Assembly (NCBI GenBank): GCA_035236585.1
Contig: CP141128.1
Location: 28,177,618 to 28,241,617, forward strand
Source: Warburgia ugandensis
Taxonomy: Eukaryota > Streptophyta > Magnoliopsida > Canellales > Canellaceae
DNA length: 64,000 bases
Direction of reading: 5' to 3'
Shown here: positions 33,384 to 47,975 of the stretch, in pieces
Layout of the letters: each line of letters starts with the position of its first letter
Position numbering within the stretch: position 1 is the first letter of the stretch
The notes under the pieces: generated by a model
The model's database searches: none
Told to the model about the DNA's origin: nothing
The model's input: only the letters and a program-made list of their open reading frames with translations
Position numbers and translations under genes: made by a program

Positions 33384-36227
33384 GGAAATCAATCAAACCA
33401 TCCATTTTGATTGAAACATCATATCTCATTGATCTAACAATTCATTTTGATTTGATCCAATTGATTCACTCTATAATTTTTATCAATTTTCATCACTTCA
33501 CATCAAATCATTGGATATAGTTGATCCAACCACCAATTTTCATTGAATCATTAGATCGTGTCAATCCATTTGTTGATTTTACATCAAAGCATCTTATAAC
33601 ATTGATTCAAATTATTATTTTAATCATATCATCTTATCTCATCCATCCAACCAAATATTTTCAACAAATTATTTGATCTCATCTGTCTATTAATCAATTT
33701 TTGTCAAATTATTTGATCTAATCAATCCAATAATTTTTTTTCCAAATTATCTGATAATTTATTGTAATTAAATAACTAGATATCATCAATCTAGCTGTAA
33801 ATTTCAAAAAATCATCATATCTCACTTATCTGACAATTGACTTTCATCATATCATATGATATTATCAATCTAATAGTCAATTTACATTGAATCATTAAAT
33901 TTCAATAATTCAACTAGTGATTTTCATCAAATCATTGAATCTAGTCAATCTAAATATTTGTTATCATCAAATTATTAGGTCTCGCCACTCTGAAAGTATA
34001 TTTAACCAAATCATTGGATCATGTTGAAGCAACCATCGATTTTGATCCAATCAGTAGGTCTCATACTAAATGTTGAATTTCATCAAATCATCTAGTTCTC
34101 GTTGGTCCAACCATTTACTTTAATCAAATCATTAAATCTCATCAATTTAATTGTTCATATTCATCATATCACTGGATCTCATCAAACTAACCACATTGGA
34201 TCTCATTGATCCAACCATTGTTTTTGTTTAGATGATCAGATCTCATCCATTATTTTCATCAAATTATCATATCTCATAGATTCAATTATTGATTTACATA
34301 AAAATATCAGATCTCGTTGATCTAAATCTTGATTTTCATGAAATCATTGGATCTAATTAATCCACTCACTGATTTGTGTCAAATTATAAATCATTGGACA
34401 ACATTGATTTCATCGTCAATTTCCATCATATCATTAGATCTCATCCATCTAACTATTCATTTTCATCAAATTGTTGAATCTTGTTAATTCAAAACTTTGT
34501 TTTAATCAAAACATAGGAACTCCTCAATCCAATAGTCAATTTTCTTATATCATTAGATCTTTTCGATCTGACTATTAATTTTCATAAAATCCTTGAATCT
34601 CGTCTATCAACCCTTGAATTTTGTCAAATGATCAAATATAACTGGTCCAACCCTGATTTTCATCAAATTATTGGATCTCATCAATCCCACATTTCTTATT
34701 CATTAAATCATAGTATTTTAATTATCTAACTCTTATTCTTGTTAAATCATCAGACCTAAAGAATCTTTTTGTTGATTTTTATCAAATCATTGCATCTTAG
34801 TAATCCAACACTTGATTTTCATAAAATCATTAATTCTCATTGATTTGCTCATACAATTTCATCAAATTTCTTAGATTCAACTAGTGGTTTTCATCAATTC
34901 ATTAAATTTTAATAAATTTAGCATTAATTTTCATTAAATTATTAGATCTTGTTGATTTGTTCATTGATTTTATCAAATCATTGGATCTAATAACTAATCA
35001 TTGACTTTAATCAAATCTTTAGATCTCATGTATCAAACAGTTGATCTTCATCTAATCATCATATATCTCAATTCGACTATCAATTTACATCAAATCATCT
35101 AATCTCAATAATCCAATTACTGATTTTAATCGTATCATAAGAGTTTGTTTATTAGAAAATCAATTCTCACCATGTCGTTGGATCTCTTTATTACCACACT
35201 TGAATATATTCGAAACATCAAATCACATCTATTTGGTAATCAATTTACATTAAATCATTGGATCTCGTTGACCTGACAATTGATTTTGGTTAAATTATTG
35301 TTTCACATAAATTCAATTGTTGATTTTCATTAGATCATTGGATCTCATCTATCCAACCATCAACTTTCAGTAAATTATTGGATCTCATTGATCAAATAAT
35401 TAACGTTCATCATATCATCGAATTTTCTCAATCCGAACTGTAATTTTCATCAAATCACTAGATTTCATTGGACCACCATGCATTTTCATTGAGTTATGAG
35501 ATCTCATCAATGCAACCATCAATTTTCATTAAATCTCCAAATCTCATCAACTCATCGACCCTCATAAACACAATGGTTAAATTTAAATGAATTATTGGAG
35601 CTCATTGCTCTAGTCATCATTTTCACTGAATCTAGTAGATTCTACTACCAATTTTAATGAAATAATCAAAACTCATTGATCCAAGCCTTTATTTTTACCA
35701 AGTCAGTCGATCTCATTGATCCTAACTTTAATTTTTGTCTCATAGAATTGATCATCAATTTTCATCATATCAATGGAACTAGTCAATCCAACCATTGATT
35801 GTCATTAAATCATTGGATCTCATAAATTCAATTGTTACCTTTTGTCAAATTATTAGATCTCATGAATCAAACCCTATTTTTCATCAAATCATTGGATCTC
35901 ATTAGTTCAACCATTGAATTTTCATAATATCATAGATATCGTTGATCTGATTATTGATCTTTATCTAATCTTTGGATCTTGCCGATGTAATCATTAGTTT
36001 TCATCAAATCATTAGATGTCTTTGATTTTATTATTTATATTCAACAAATCATTAGATCTCATTAATCTAATCATTGATTTTAAGTAAATCACCATATCTC
36101 ATTGATCAACCTTCCATTTTGTCATATCATTGGATATCGTCAACCGACTAGTAATTTTTATCAAATTGTCCAATCTCATTGATTCAACCAATGATCTCTA
36201 TGAGTCATCAAATCCCATTGATTTGCC

Positions 36228-36470
36228 TTTCAATTTTTTGCTAATTCTAAAATCCTATCGACTCTAAAATCAATTATAAGGATTGGAGGTGACTCTTTCT
36301 CAAATTCAAATAATCGAAGATGATGCTTCCTCAAATAAGAAAAATATGTCATGATCTTAGAGGTTTTCGTTTCCCAAATTAGTTAAGATTGGAGGTGATC
36401 TTCTATCAAATCCTAAGAATCAAATTGATTCTTTCTCAAATCTAAAAGAACAAAGCAATTTTTCATCAAA
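36228..36470. repeat. 30-32 bp punctuation segment, copy 3
   Basis: Landmark at 36240 (CTAATTCTAAAATCC variant) followed by GGAGGTGACTCTTTCTCAAA and further 30-32 bp units; one unit appears to be missing relative to copies 1 and 4. Confidence 0.78.
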
Positions 36471-39429
36471 TCATTGACGCTCGTTGATCTAACCCTCCGC
36501 CTTCAACCAATCTAATTAATTTGACCATTGTTTTTTTGTGACATCATTGAATCTCATTGATCTATCCATTAATATTCATCAAATCATCTAATCACATTGG
36601 TTTTTTGAACATCCCTTTATTATAAACTTCCAAAAATTAATTTTCTTCAAATTATAGGATCATGTCAATTTGATGAATGAAAATAATTAAATCACTAATC
36701 TCTTTGTTCTGCTATATGATTATCATCAAATCATCAAATTATAACATGTATCCTAATTATAATTTTCAATACATCTTATCTTATCAATCTAACCATTGAT
36801 TTTCAACAAATCACTTGATCTCATTCATCTATCTATTAATTTTTGTCAAATTATCAGATCTCATCAATTCTATAAAAAAAAAATAAAAATTATATGTTAA
36901 TTCCTTGAAATTAAATCATTAGATATCTTCATCTAGCAATTAATTTCATCAAATTATTGAATCTCACTTATCTAACTTTGACTTTCATCAAATCATTTGA
37001 TCTTATAGACGTGATAGTCAATTTTCATTGAATCTCCTTAATAGATTATTGATTTTCACTAAATCATTGGATCTTGTAGATTTGGATATTTCTTATGACC
37101 AAACCATTAGATCAAATCATTGAACTGACCATCAATTTTTATCCAATCAGTGGGTCTCATACTGAATGCTTATTTTCATCAAACTCTTCCATGTCTTGTT
37201 TGTCCAACTTTTAATTTTTATCAAATCATTAGGCATCATCAATTTAATGGTTGATTTTCATCAAATCATGGGATCTCTTCAATCTAACCAATGATTTTCA
37301 ACGAATCATTAGATTTCATTGATCCAAGCATTGATTTTGTTTAGATGATCAGGTTTCATCCATTTGACCATCAATTTTCATCAAATTATCTGATCTCATT
37401 GATTCGATAATTGATTTCCATAAAAGAATATATCAGATGTCATTGATCTAAAGCTTGATTTTCATGAAACCATTAGATCTCATTAATCTACCCATTGATT
37501 TTTATCAAATTATAAATGATTGGATATTCATGATCCTATCATCAATTTTCATCACATCACTAGGTCTCATGAACCAAACAATTCTTTTCCATTGCATTCA
37601 TTTTCATCAAATGATTGAATCTTTTCAATTCAAAACTTGGTTTTAATGAAAACATAGGATCTCCTCAATCCAACTATGAATTTTCTTGTATCATCAGATC
37701 TTATGGATGCCATTATTGATTTTCACAAAATCTTTTAATCTCATTAGTCAATCCTTAATTTTTGTCAAATGATCAAATCGAACTGGTCCAACTATTGATT
37801 TTTCATCAATCTCACATTTTCTAATCATCAAATCATAGCATTTCAATTATCGAATGGTTTATTTTTATTAAATCATTGGATCTGGAAAAATCTTTTCATT
37901 TATTTTCATCAAATCATTGCATCTTGGCAATCTAATGCTTGATTTTCATTATATCGCTAATTATCATTTATTTGCCCATATATTTTCATCAAATCTCTTA
38001 GATTTGACTATTAACTTTCATCAAATTTCAATACTTTTAGCCTTAATTTTTTTATCAAATTATTACATCTCATTGATCTGATCGTTGATTTCATCTAATC
38101 ATTAGATTTCATAATTGACTATTGACTTTCATCAAATCATTGGATCTTGTCTATTTGAATGTTGATTTTCATCCAATCATCAAATATGTCGATTTGACCA
38201 TCAATTTACATCAAATCATCTAGTCTCAATGATATGACTTTTGATTTTAATTAAATCATAGGAGTTTGTCCATTAGAACATTAATTTTCATCATGTCATG
38301 GATCTCTTTGATCCCACACTTGAATTAATTTAAAACATCATATCTAATCTATCTAATAATCAATTTACATCAAACCATCAATTGTCGTTACCTAACATAT
38401 GATTTTGATAAAATCATTGGATCACATAAATTCAATTGACAATTCTCATTATATCATTAGATCTCGTCCATCCACCCTTTAACTGTTAAAAACTATCAAA
38501 TCTCGTTGATCCAATAATTAATTTTCTTCAAACCATAGAATATCGTCGATCCAAACTTTGAAAATCACTATATCTCATCACTTCAGCATACATTCTCATC
38601 AAGTTATCGGATCCCGTTGATTTGACCAATGATTTTCAGTAAATCATTTGATCTCATTTATCTAACTATCAATTTATATCCAACCATTTTATATCATTAG
38701 TACAACCATAAATTTTCAATAAATCTTTGAATCCCATCAACTCATCGACCCTCAAAGATGTGAAGGTTGAATTTAAACAAATGATCAGAACTCATAATCA
38801 AAACATCATTTACATTGAGTCTCATAGATCTGATTGCCAATTTTAACAGAATTATCGAAACCTATCTATCCCATACCTTCATTTTCATCAAATCAATGAA
38901 TCTCATCTATCTTAACTTTAACTTTTGTCTCATTGATTTGACCATAAATTTTTGGCACATCATTGGATCGCATCAATCCGACCATTGATTGTCATTAAAT
39001 CGCTAGATCTCATAGATCCGACTGTTACTTTTTATCAAATCATTAGATCTCATTGATCAGACAGTAATTTTCATCAAATCATTTGATCTTACTAGTTCGA
39101 CCATTGATTTTCATAATATCATTGATATTGTTGCTTTGATTGTTAATCTTTATCTAATTTTTAGATCTCATTAATCCAATCATTAGTTTTCATCAAGTCA
39201 TTCGATGTCACTGCTCTTAATATGTATATTAAAAAAATCATTAGATCTCATTGAACCAATCATTGATTTTAAGTAAATCACCATATCTTAGCTATCAAAT
39301 CATTCATTTTTGTCCCATTATTAGATCTCGTCAACCGACACTAATTTTAATCAAATCATCCAATCTCATTGATTCAACAAATGATCTCTATGAGTAATCA
39401 AATCTCATAGATTCACCTTTCAAGTTTTT
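36240..39429. repeat. Satellite higher-order unit, 3190 bp
   Basis: From landmark to landmark. Compared with the next unit it lacks about 300 bp near 36750 (the stretch equal to about 39930-40255) but retains about 375 bp near 37060-37430 that the next unit has lost. Confidence 0.75.
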
Positions 39430-39675
39430 GCAAATTCTAGAATTCTATCAACCCTAAAATCAATTCCAAGGAATGGAGGTGACTCTCCTCAAATTCAAGG
39501 AATGGAAGGTGATTCTTATCAAATTAGAAAAGTTGGATGTGATCATTCCTCAACCTTCTAAGATCAAAGATTTCCTTTCTCAAATCAAATAAGATCAAAG
39601 GTGATCTTCCATCAAAACCCAAGAATTGAGTTGATCCTTTCTCAAATCTAAAAGAACAAAGTGATCATTTATCAA
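39417..39675. repeat. 30-32 bp punctuation segment, copy 4
   Basis: Landmark GCAAATTCTAG at 39430, then the full series of 30-32 bp units ending AAATCTAAAAGAACAAAGTG. Confidence 0.8.
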
Positions 39676-42212
39676 AATCATAGGATCTTGTTGATATAAC
39701 CCTCCATCTTCATCAAATTATCCAATCTTGTCAATCTGATTGTTGGTTTTTATGAAGTCATCAAATCCATTGATATAACCTTTAATATTTATAAAATCAC
39801 ATTTTCTTTAAAAACATCACTTTATCACGTCCTTCTAAAAATTAATTTTCTTCAAATTATGGGAGCTTGTCAAATCGACGGATAAAAATTGTTAAATCAC
39901 TGATCTTATTGTTCTACTCTAATATTTTCATCAAATTAGTAGATCTCATTAATTTTACCATTATTCTTAATCAAATCATTTGATCTTATTGATTATATTG
40001 TCAATTTTCATTAATCATTAATTTGACACAGGATTTTCATTTATTCATTGAATTTTGTCAATCCAACCTTCAATTTTGAATCACCAGATATCGTTGATCT
40101 AACAATTGATTTTGATATGATCTAGTCGATCTGCCCTTTAATTTTCTTTAGATTTCATCGATTTTCATCAAATTATAGGATATCGTTGAGCCAACCACCA
40201 ATTTTCATTGAAACATCAGATCTTCTCAAGTCATTTGTTGATTTACATCAATGCATCTTATAAAATTGATCTAAATTATGATTTCATCATATTATGTTAT
40301 CTCATTGATTCAAGCAATTATTTTCAACAAATGATGTGATCTTATCCATCTATCAATAATTTTTTGTCAAATTATTGGATCTCATCAATCCTATAATGTT
40401 TTCTCAAATTATTTGAAATTTATCATAATTAAGTCACTAGATATTGCCAATTCAGCTGTGAATTTAATCAAATCATTTGATCTTATTGATCCGATAGTCA
40501 ATTTTATTAAATTATTGAATCTCATTAATTCCACTATTAATTTTCATAAAAAATAATCGATCTCATTGATCTAAAGCTTCATTTTCATGAAATCATTAGA
40601 TCTCATTGATTCATACATTTATTTTTATCAAATTATAAATCTTTGAATATTAATGACCTAATCATCAATTTACATCATATCATTAGATGTCATTGATGAA
40701 AATATTCATTTTCATCAAATCATCAAATCTTGTCAATTCAAAACTTGGTTTTAATCAAAAGTTAGGATCTCTTCAATCCAATTGTCAAATTTTTTATATG
40801 ATTAGATCATGTTGATATGACCATTGATTTTCATAAAATCTTTGAATCTCATCAATGACTCTTCATTTTATGGCAAATGATAAAATCTAACTAGTCCAAC
40901 CCTTGATTTTCATCGTATCATCATATCTAATCAATCCTACATTTTCTATTAAACAAATCATAGTATTTCAATTATCCAAAGGTTGATTTTCACTAAGCCA
41001 TTGGATATGAAGAATCTTTTTGGTGATTTTCATCAAATAATTACATCTCGGCAATCCAATGTTTGATTTTCTTTAACTTGCTAATTCTCATTGATCTGCC
41101 CATGATTTGAATCAAATCATAAGAGTTTGTTAATTAGATCATCAATTTTCATCATGTCATCAAATCTCTTTGATCCCACACTTGAATATATTCGAAACAT
41201 CAAGACTCGTCTATTCGATAATCAATTTACATCAAATCATTGGATCTCGTTAACTTGACAATTGGTTTTCATCAAATAATTGCGTCACATAAATTCAATT
41301 TTCATTAGTTCATGGATCTCGTCCATCCAACCACAAACTTTCTACAAATTATAGGATCTCCTTGTTCCAATTGTTAATTTTGATCAAATCTCATCAATCT
41401 GAACCTTGATTTTCAACAAACCACTGGATCTCATTGGTCAACCACACAATATCATCAAGTCATCGGATCCTATTAATCTAACCATTGATTTTCATTAAGT
41501 CATTAGATCTCGTCTATCTAAACATTAATTTCCATTTAATCCTTTTATCTCGCCAATACAATCATCAATTTTCATTAAATCTTTGAATCTCATGAACTCA
41601 TCGACCCTTGTAGATACAAAGTTGAAAGCTCATGACACAATCATCTTTTTCGATGAATCTCATAAATCAAATTCCCAATTTTAATGAAATAATCAAAATT
41701 CATAAATCCAATTCTTCATTTCCATCAAATCAAATGATCTCACATATCCCAACTTTGCTTTCTCTCTCATAGAATTGACCATCAATTTTCATCGTACCAC
41801 ATGATCTCATCAATCCAACCATTGATTATCATTAAATAATTGGATCTCATCAGTCTGATCATTACTTTTTATTTTATTAAATCATTGTATCTCAATGATT
41901 TTCATAATATCATTGAAATCATTTATGTAATTGCTAATCTTTATCTAAACTTTGGATCTCGTCAATCCAATCATTAGTTTCATTAAATTGCTAGATGTCA
42001 TTGATCTTGCTATTTATATCCAACAATTTAATAGATCTCATTGGTCCAACCATTAATTTTAAGTAAATTACCATATCTCCTCGATCAATCCTTTAATTTT
42101 TATCAGATCTAGTCAACCTAACCACTAAATTTTATCAAATTGTCCACTCTCGTTGATTAAACTAATTAGCTATACAAGTCATCAAATCACATTATCTACC
42201 TTTTAATTTGTT
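39430..42212. repeat. Satellite higher-order unit, 2783 bp (internally deleted)
   Basis: Shortest unit. It joins TTAATTTTCATAAAA to TAATCGATCTC at about 40548 and CTGCCCATGATTT at about 41105, skipping stretches present in the 36240 unit at about 37060-37430 and 37985-38245. Confidence 0.72.
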
Positions 42213-42460
42213 GCAAATTCTAGAATCCAATCAACCATAAAATCAATTATAATGATTGGAGGTGGACTCTTCCTCAAATTCAATGAATCGAAGGTGATCC
42301 TTTCTCAAATAAGAAAAATTAGATGCAATCTTTCTTTAAATTTCTAGGATCAATTTTTTTTCCTTTCTCAAATTAGATAAGATTAGAGATGACCTTTTGT
42401 CAAACCCCATGAATTAAGTTGATCCTTCCTCAAATCTAAAAGAATAAAGTGATCCTTCAT
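42200..42460. repeat. 30-32 bp punctuation segment, copy 5
   Basis: Landmark GCAAATTCTAG at 42213, then the same order of variants as copies 1 and 4. Confidence 0.8.
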
Positions 42461-44400
42461 CAAATCATTGGATCTTGTTGATCTAACCCTCTATCTTCGT
42501 CAAATCACCCAATCTTGTCTATCTGAGCATTTATTTTTATCAAGTCATCGAATCTTGTCGATCTAATCATTAATATTCATCATATCCTCGAATCATGTTT
42601 GGTTTTCAAATCATCACTTTATCACATCCTTTCAAAACTTAATTTTCTTCAAATTAAAGGATCTCGTCAATTTGACAAATGAAAATAATTAAATCACTAA
42701 TCTCATTGTTCTGCACTATGATTTTCATCAAATTAGTAGATTACATTGATTTGACCATTAATTTTATGTAAATCATCTAATATTATTGATTAGATTGTTA
42801 ATTTTCATGAAATCGTTGGATGTCCTCTATCTAACCTTTGATTTTTATCAACTCATCAAATTTCGTCAATCCAAACATCAACTTTGATTGAATAATCAGA
42901 TCTTGTTAATCTAACAATTGATTTTGATTTGATTTTGTAGATCTTCCCTTTAATTTTCATTGGATTTCATTAATTCAATCATTATTTTTCATCAAATCAT
43001 TGAATATTGCCTATCCACACATGAATTTTCATTGAATCATCTGATCTTGATAAGCCTTTTGTTGATTTACATCAAAGCATCTTATAACATTAATCCGAAT
43101 AATAATTTTCATTACATCATTTTATCTTTTTGGTCCAATCATGATTTTCAGTAAATCATCTGATCCCATCCATAAATCTATTATTTTTTGTCAAATTATT
43201 AGATCTCATCAATCCTATTTCAAATTACATATTAATTTGTTGTAATTAAATTATTGAATATTGTCAATCTAGTCGTAAATTTCATCAAATTATTGGATCT
43301 CACTTATCTACCTTTGATTTTCATCAAATCATTTGATCTTATCAGCATGATTATCAAATTTCATTAAATCATTGAATCTCCTTAATTTGATTATTGATTT
43401 TCATTATGCCATTTGGATCTCATAGATCTGAATATTTCTTATCATCAAATATTAGATCAAGTCATTGAAATGACCATCAATTTTTATCTAATCAGTGGGT
43501 CTCATATTGAATGCTTATTTTCATCAACTCTTCTAGATCTTCTAGGTCTAACTCTAAATTTTTATCAAATCATCAAGTCTCATAATTTTAATGGTTGATT
43601 TTCATGAAATGACAAAATGTTGTCAATTAACCAATGCTTTTCAACATTGATTTTGTTCAAACAATTAGGTCTCATCCATTCAACTATCAATTTTCATTAA
43701 ATTATCATATCTCACCGATTCAATAATTGATATCATAAAAAAAAATAAAAATCGAGTCTCATTACTCGAAAGCTTGATTTCATGAAATTATTGGATCTCA
43801 TTGATCTACCATTGATTTTTATCAAATTATAAATCATTGGATATTCTTGATCCAATAATCAATTTTCACCATATTAATAGATGTTGTTGATCAAATAATT
43901 CTTTTGCTTTAGATCATTGAATCTTGTTAATTCGAAACATAGGATGTCCTCAATCCCATTGTCAATTTTCTTATATCATCAAATCTTGTCAACCAAACAA
44001 TTGTTTTTCATAAAATGGTTGAATCTCGTTGATCGACCCTTGATTTATGTCAAATGATCAAATCTAAATGGCCCAACCCTTGATTTTCATCAAATTATCA
44101 GATCCCATTAATCTCACATTACCTAATCATCAAGGATCGGTATTTTAATCATCCAATGCTTAATTTTTTATCAAATCATTGAAACTAAAGAATCTTTTCA
44201 TTGATTTTCATCAAATAATTGCGTCTTGACCATTAAACGATCTTTTCATTGATTTTCATCATATCATTCCATCTTGGCAATCCAACACTTTACTTTCATT
44301 AATTCGCTATTTCTCATTGATTGCACATACATTTTCATCAAATCTCTTATATCCGACCATTGGTTTTCATCAAATTTTAATAATTTAAGCCATAATTTTT

Positions 44401-44554
44401 ATCAAATTATTAGATTTCTTTGATATGATCCTTGATTTCATCTAATCATTAGATTTCATAACTGACCCTTAATTTTTATCAAATTATTAGATTTCTTTGA
44501 TATGATCCTTGATTTCATCTAATCATTAGATTTCATAACTGACCCTTGACTTTT
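44401..44554. repeat. Recent 77-bp duplication of two satellite units
   Basis: The stretch starting ATCAAATTATTAGATTTC at 44401 is repeated from 44478 almost base for base, whereas ordinary neighbouring units differ at many positions. Confidence 0.92.
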
Positions 44555-44626
44555 ATCAAATGATTAGATTCTACGATCCAACCCTTCATTTTCATCCGAT
44601 CATCAGATATGATGATTCAACCATCA

Positions 44627-44646
44627 ATATATATATATATATATAT
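44627..44646. repeat. (AT)10 microsatellite
   Basis: Uninterrupted AT run replacing part of one satellite unit. Confidence 0.95.
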
Positions 44647-45780
44647 CAAATTACTTGGTCTGAATGATCCTACTGCTGATTTTAATCCAAATCACAAGAG
44701 TTTGTCTATCAAAACATCAATTTTTATCATGTCATTAGATCTCTTTGATCTCACACTTCATTGTATTCAAAACAACAGGACTCGTTTATCTGATAATCAA
44801 TTTACATTAAATCGTCAAATCTCAATGACTAAATAGATTTTGATCAAATAATTAGATCACAAATTCAATTGTCAATTTTCATCAAATTATTGTATCTTGT
44901 CCATCCAACCATAAACTTTAGACAAATTATCGGATCTTGTTTATCCAGTTGATATTCATCAAATCAATGAATCCCATCAATTTGAACCTTGATTTTCATC
45001 AGACCACTGGATCTCATAAGTCCACCAGACAATATCATCAAGTTATTGGATCCTCGAATACGCGAAGGTTGAATTTAAACAAATGATTGGAGCTCATCAA
45101 TCCAATCACCCTTTACATTGAATCTCATAAATCTGACTACCAATTTTAATGAAATCATCAAAACTCATCAATCTATCCTTTCATTTTCATCAAATCAATG
45201 GACTTACCAATACCAAATTTTATTCTTGTCTCATAGATTTGACCATCAATTTTTGTCATATCACTAGATCTCATCAATTTGACCATTGATTTTCACTAAA
45301 TCACTAAATCTCATCGATCTAGTTTTTATTTTTCAACAAATAGTAAGATCTCATTGATCAAACACTAATTTTCATCAAATCATCGATATCACTAGTTCAA
45401 CCATTGATTTTCATAATATCATTTATATCATTGATGTGATTATTGATCTTTATCTAATCTTTAGATCTTGTCGCTTCAATTATTAATTTTTCATCAAATC
45501 ATTAGATGTCATTGCTACTACAATTTATATTCAACAAATCATTTGATCTCATCTATCCAACTATTAATTTTAAGTAAATAACCATATCTAATTAATCCAA
45601 CCATTCATTTTTGTTCCATTATTGGATCTCATCAACCATCCACTAATTTTAAACAAATCTTCCAATCTCATTGATTCAACAAACAATCTCTATAAGTCAT
45701 CAAATTTCATTGATATGTCTTTCAAGTTTTTGTGAATTCTGGAATCTTATCAACCATAAAAATCAATTATAAGGATTAAA

Positions 45781-45785
45781 GGTGA
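45781..45785. repeat. Target-site duplication of element A, left copy
   Basis: GGTGA in the 30-32 bp satellite segment; the right copy is GGGGA at 63449-63453, followed by CTCTTCCTCAAA exactly as in intact satellite copies. Confidence 0.8.
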
Positions 45786-47950
45786 TGTTAAGTGTAAATT
45801 TGGCCAAAAGACCCATAGTTTAGCATTTAATCAGACCACCTAACTCATTATATTGGTAATTTTTGGAAAAAAATATAAAATTTAGCTCAAATGGACCATC
45901 CAACTGAAAATTGTCAAAATTATTGGTCAAATGACCATTTGAGCTAATCAGATGCTTAATGTACGATTTAGATGACTCAAATCTAGTCTTTGGTCTTGCA
46001 GATCAACTAAAGGAGGGTTAGATTGTTCAGATCAATATTCAATGGTGTAGATGAGTCAACAGAGCAATGAATGGACCAGATCTTTAACAAAGCAGAAGTT
46101 GAAGGTTTCCTAATAGAAGAAGAGTCCTAATAAGGAAAGGACTATAGATGAGATTTTTGGGAAGAAGAGGAAGTTTCCTAAGAGGAAACTAACTCTTAAA
46201 GGAAAGAGGGAGAGGAGATAAGAGAAAAAAAAGATTATAAGAGGAGCTGTGGAAGTCCGGAGGAGATTTTTCTTTTTAATGGGTTTTGTTTCCCTTTGGC
46301 TAGCCTTTCCTTTTCTTTGTCAATTTTGTAGTTTCATAGTCATTCATTCCGGATTTCCCAACAACCCCCTTTTGCTTTGCTTCCTTCATTGTTATTTTTT
46401 TCTCTTTCGTTTGGGTTTATCCAGCTATTCCAGCCTATTTTTACCCACTTTGCTCCATCACGTACCAACCCAGAATTCACCGACCATACCAAAACCGTCG
46501 ATCCCTTTCCCACTCCATTCCTCACCCCTCTCCTCTACTCCTCATCTTCCTTTCCATCCTATTAGCACAGGCCAAGAGCTCCCTCATCTCCCTTGCTTCA
46601 CAGTTCACCCCAGCCTACCCCTTTGCCCTCTACCTAGACCACATCAATCTCCATCTGCCTCAGCCTTTCCCACATCTCCCTCATCGTTGCTCTCTTCTTC
46701 TCTCCACCGCGGCATCAACACCTAGTCGGGTTTGGTTTTTTCCCCAGTTCATCATCGTATGCTTGAAGCAGACAGGCTGGCCAGATGTTGCTCACCCCGC
46801 AGATGCCTTGTTCTTCTATGTGACATGCATCAGCCAGATCTTCCTCTCTTCATCATCGTCTACCCAGATCGTCTTCAGCCATTAGAGCAGCAGCTAGAAC
46901 ATGCTCCACCAACTAGTCTAGGACATCTTGGCCACATGATGCCCCATCTTTCCATCATGCCAAACGATGTGCGGATCTCCTCTCTAGCCAGTTTGCTCAC
47001 CACACAACCTAGGCGTCGTCTCCACTCCGACTTCTATTCCAGATTCAAACCGTCGGAATCTTCCCAATAAAGAACTGCACAGCCAGCGCAGCTTGAGTGC
47101 CCCTACTCCCATTACACTAGATGACACCACAGCATTGGCCAGGGCGATCCCTATCTTCTCGGACTATTTCTATTTTAGGAGAGTTTTAAGGAAGTTTCAA
47201 AAAGAATTCCACTTTTGCCCATAGGAGAATATTTCACATTACATTTTCTATCCTATTACTCTTACTATTCACATTTTATGCTATTTCAGTTTTGGTTATT
47301 CGCATTCTATGTTATTCCATTGTTAATCCAGGAACTATCTTATCTATTCCTGTTTAACCAAATCAAGGGTTCTAGTTTAACCATAGGAAAAATCTTATTT
47401 CTTGTCTGTTTTAGTTCAGAATTTTAATTGACTTTTAGAACTTGTTTTTAGGATAGTTTCTAGTTTAATTGTTATTCCTGATCTTCAATTTGAGTTCTAA
47501 AATCAGATCTTAGCCATTAATTCTTAAATTCCTTAATTAGACTAGATCTTTGAAACTTTGAAGAATTTAACAAATTCATCCATCAAATCATTAATCAAGG
47601 ACATATTGAATATACTAATGAAGTCTGACCAAAGTTTGTGATACCAAAATTGAAGAATTGGATAGTATTTAAGCTAGGGAAGTAGTTTTTTCTTATTTTT
47701 CTAGTTTTAGTTTTAGTTAAGGTTCTGCTTTTTTTTTTCTTTTCTTTCTAGAATTAGATCTCTATAATTTCATTGTTAAACTAAATATGAAGTCTGATTT
47801 CTTTTATTAATTTATGTAAATTAGTTTTAATTTTCAAATAATTAAATTTTATTAAAAACTCCAATTTCTAAATGCACATCCCTTTGAGATCGACCCCTAC
47901 TTGCATTAGCTATACCACAATAGCCCATGCACTTGTGAAAAATAACATCA
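45786..47950 (+). mobile_element. 5' LTR of element A
   Basis: TGTTAAGTGTAAATTTGGCC to ...GAAAAATAACATCA, about 2165 bp. Its pair is 61274-63448. The 3' end carries the phrase GATCGACCCCTACTTGCATT then AGCTATACCACAATAGCCC, also found at the ends of both B LTRs. The central third (46260-47180) is pyrimidine-rich and gives long chance frames (46249-46725 and 46732-47070) rich in Ser, Pro and Leu, which are not counted as genes. Confidence 0.9.
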
Positions 47951-47975
47951 AGTTTTTGGCGCCATTGCCAAGGAC
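47951..47975 (+). other. Primer binding site of element A (tRNA-Asp type)
   Basis: AGTTTT followed by TGGCGCCATTGCCAAGGA. The canonical site complementary to plant tRNA-Asp is TGGCGCCGTTGCCGGGGA, as used by Athila/Tat elements. Confidence 0.85.

Larger units (their letters stand above)
42213..45731. repeat. Satellite higher-order unit, 3519 bp
   Basis: Longest unit. Part of its extra length is a fresh 77-bp duplication at 44401-44554 and a repeated GATCTTTTCATTGATTTTCATC phrase near 44190-44260. Confidence 0.72.
33384..45785. repeat. Degenerate ~40-bp satellite array, central block
   Basis: Same 40-mer family as 1-3807, over 12.4 kb. Landmark GCAAATTCTAG-like sequences at 36240, 39430, 42213 and 45732 divide it into higher-order units of 3190, 2783 and 3519 bp. 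A second landmark (AATTAATTTTCTTCAAATTA followed by AAATCACTAAT) recurs at about 36625-36700, 39840-39905 and 42635-42700. Corresponding units can be matched between higher-order copies; several copies lack blocks equal to multiples of the 40-mer. Open frames such as 37455-37646, 42960-43154, 43413-43598 and 44609-44836 are repeat translation only. Confidence 0.93.

Noticed and set aside
46249-46725. 158-aa open frame as a gene
   Set aside because: Lies in the pyrimidine-rich part of the A 5' LTR, is Ser/Pro/Leu low complexity, and the other LTR copy differs by frameshifts.
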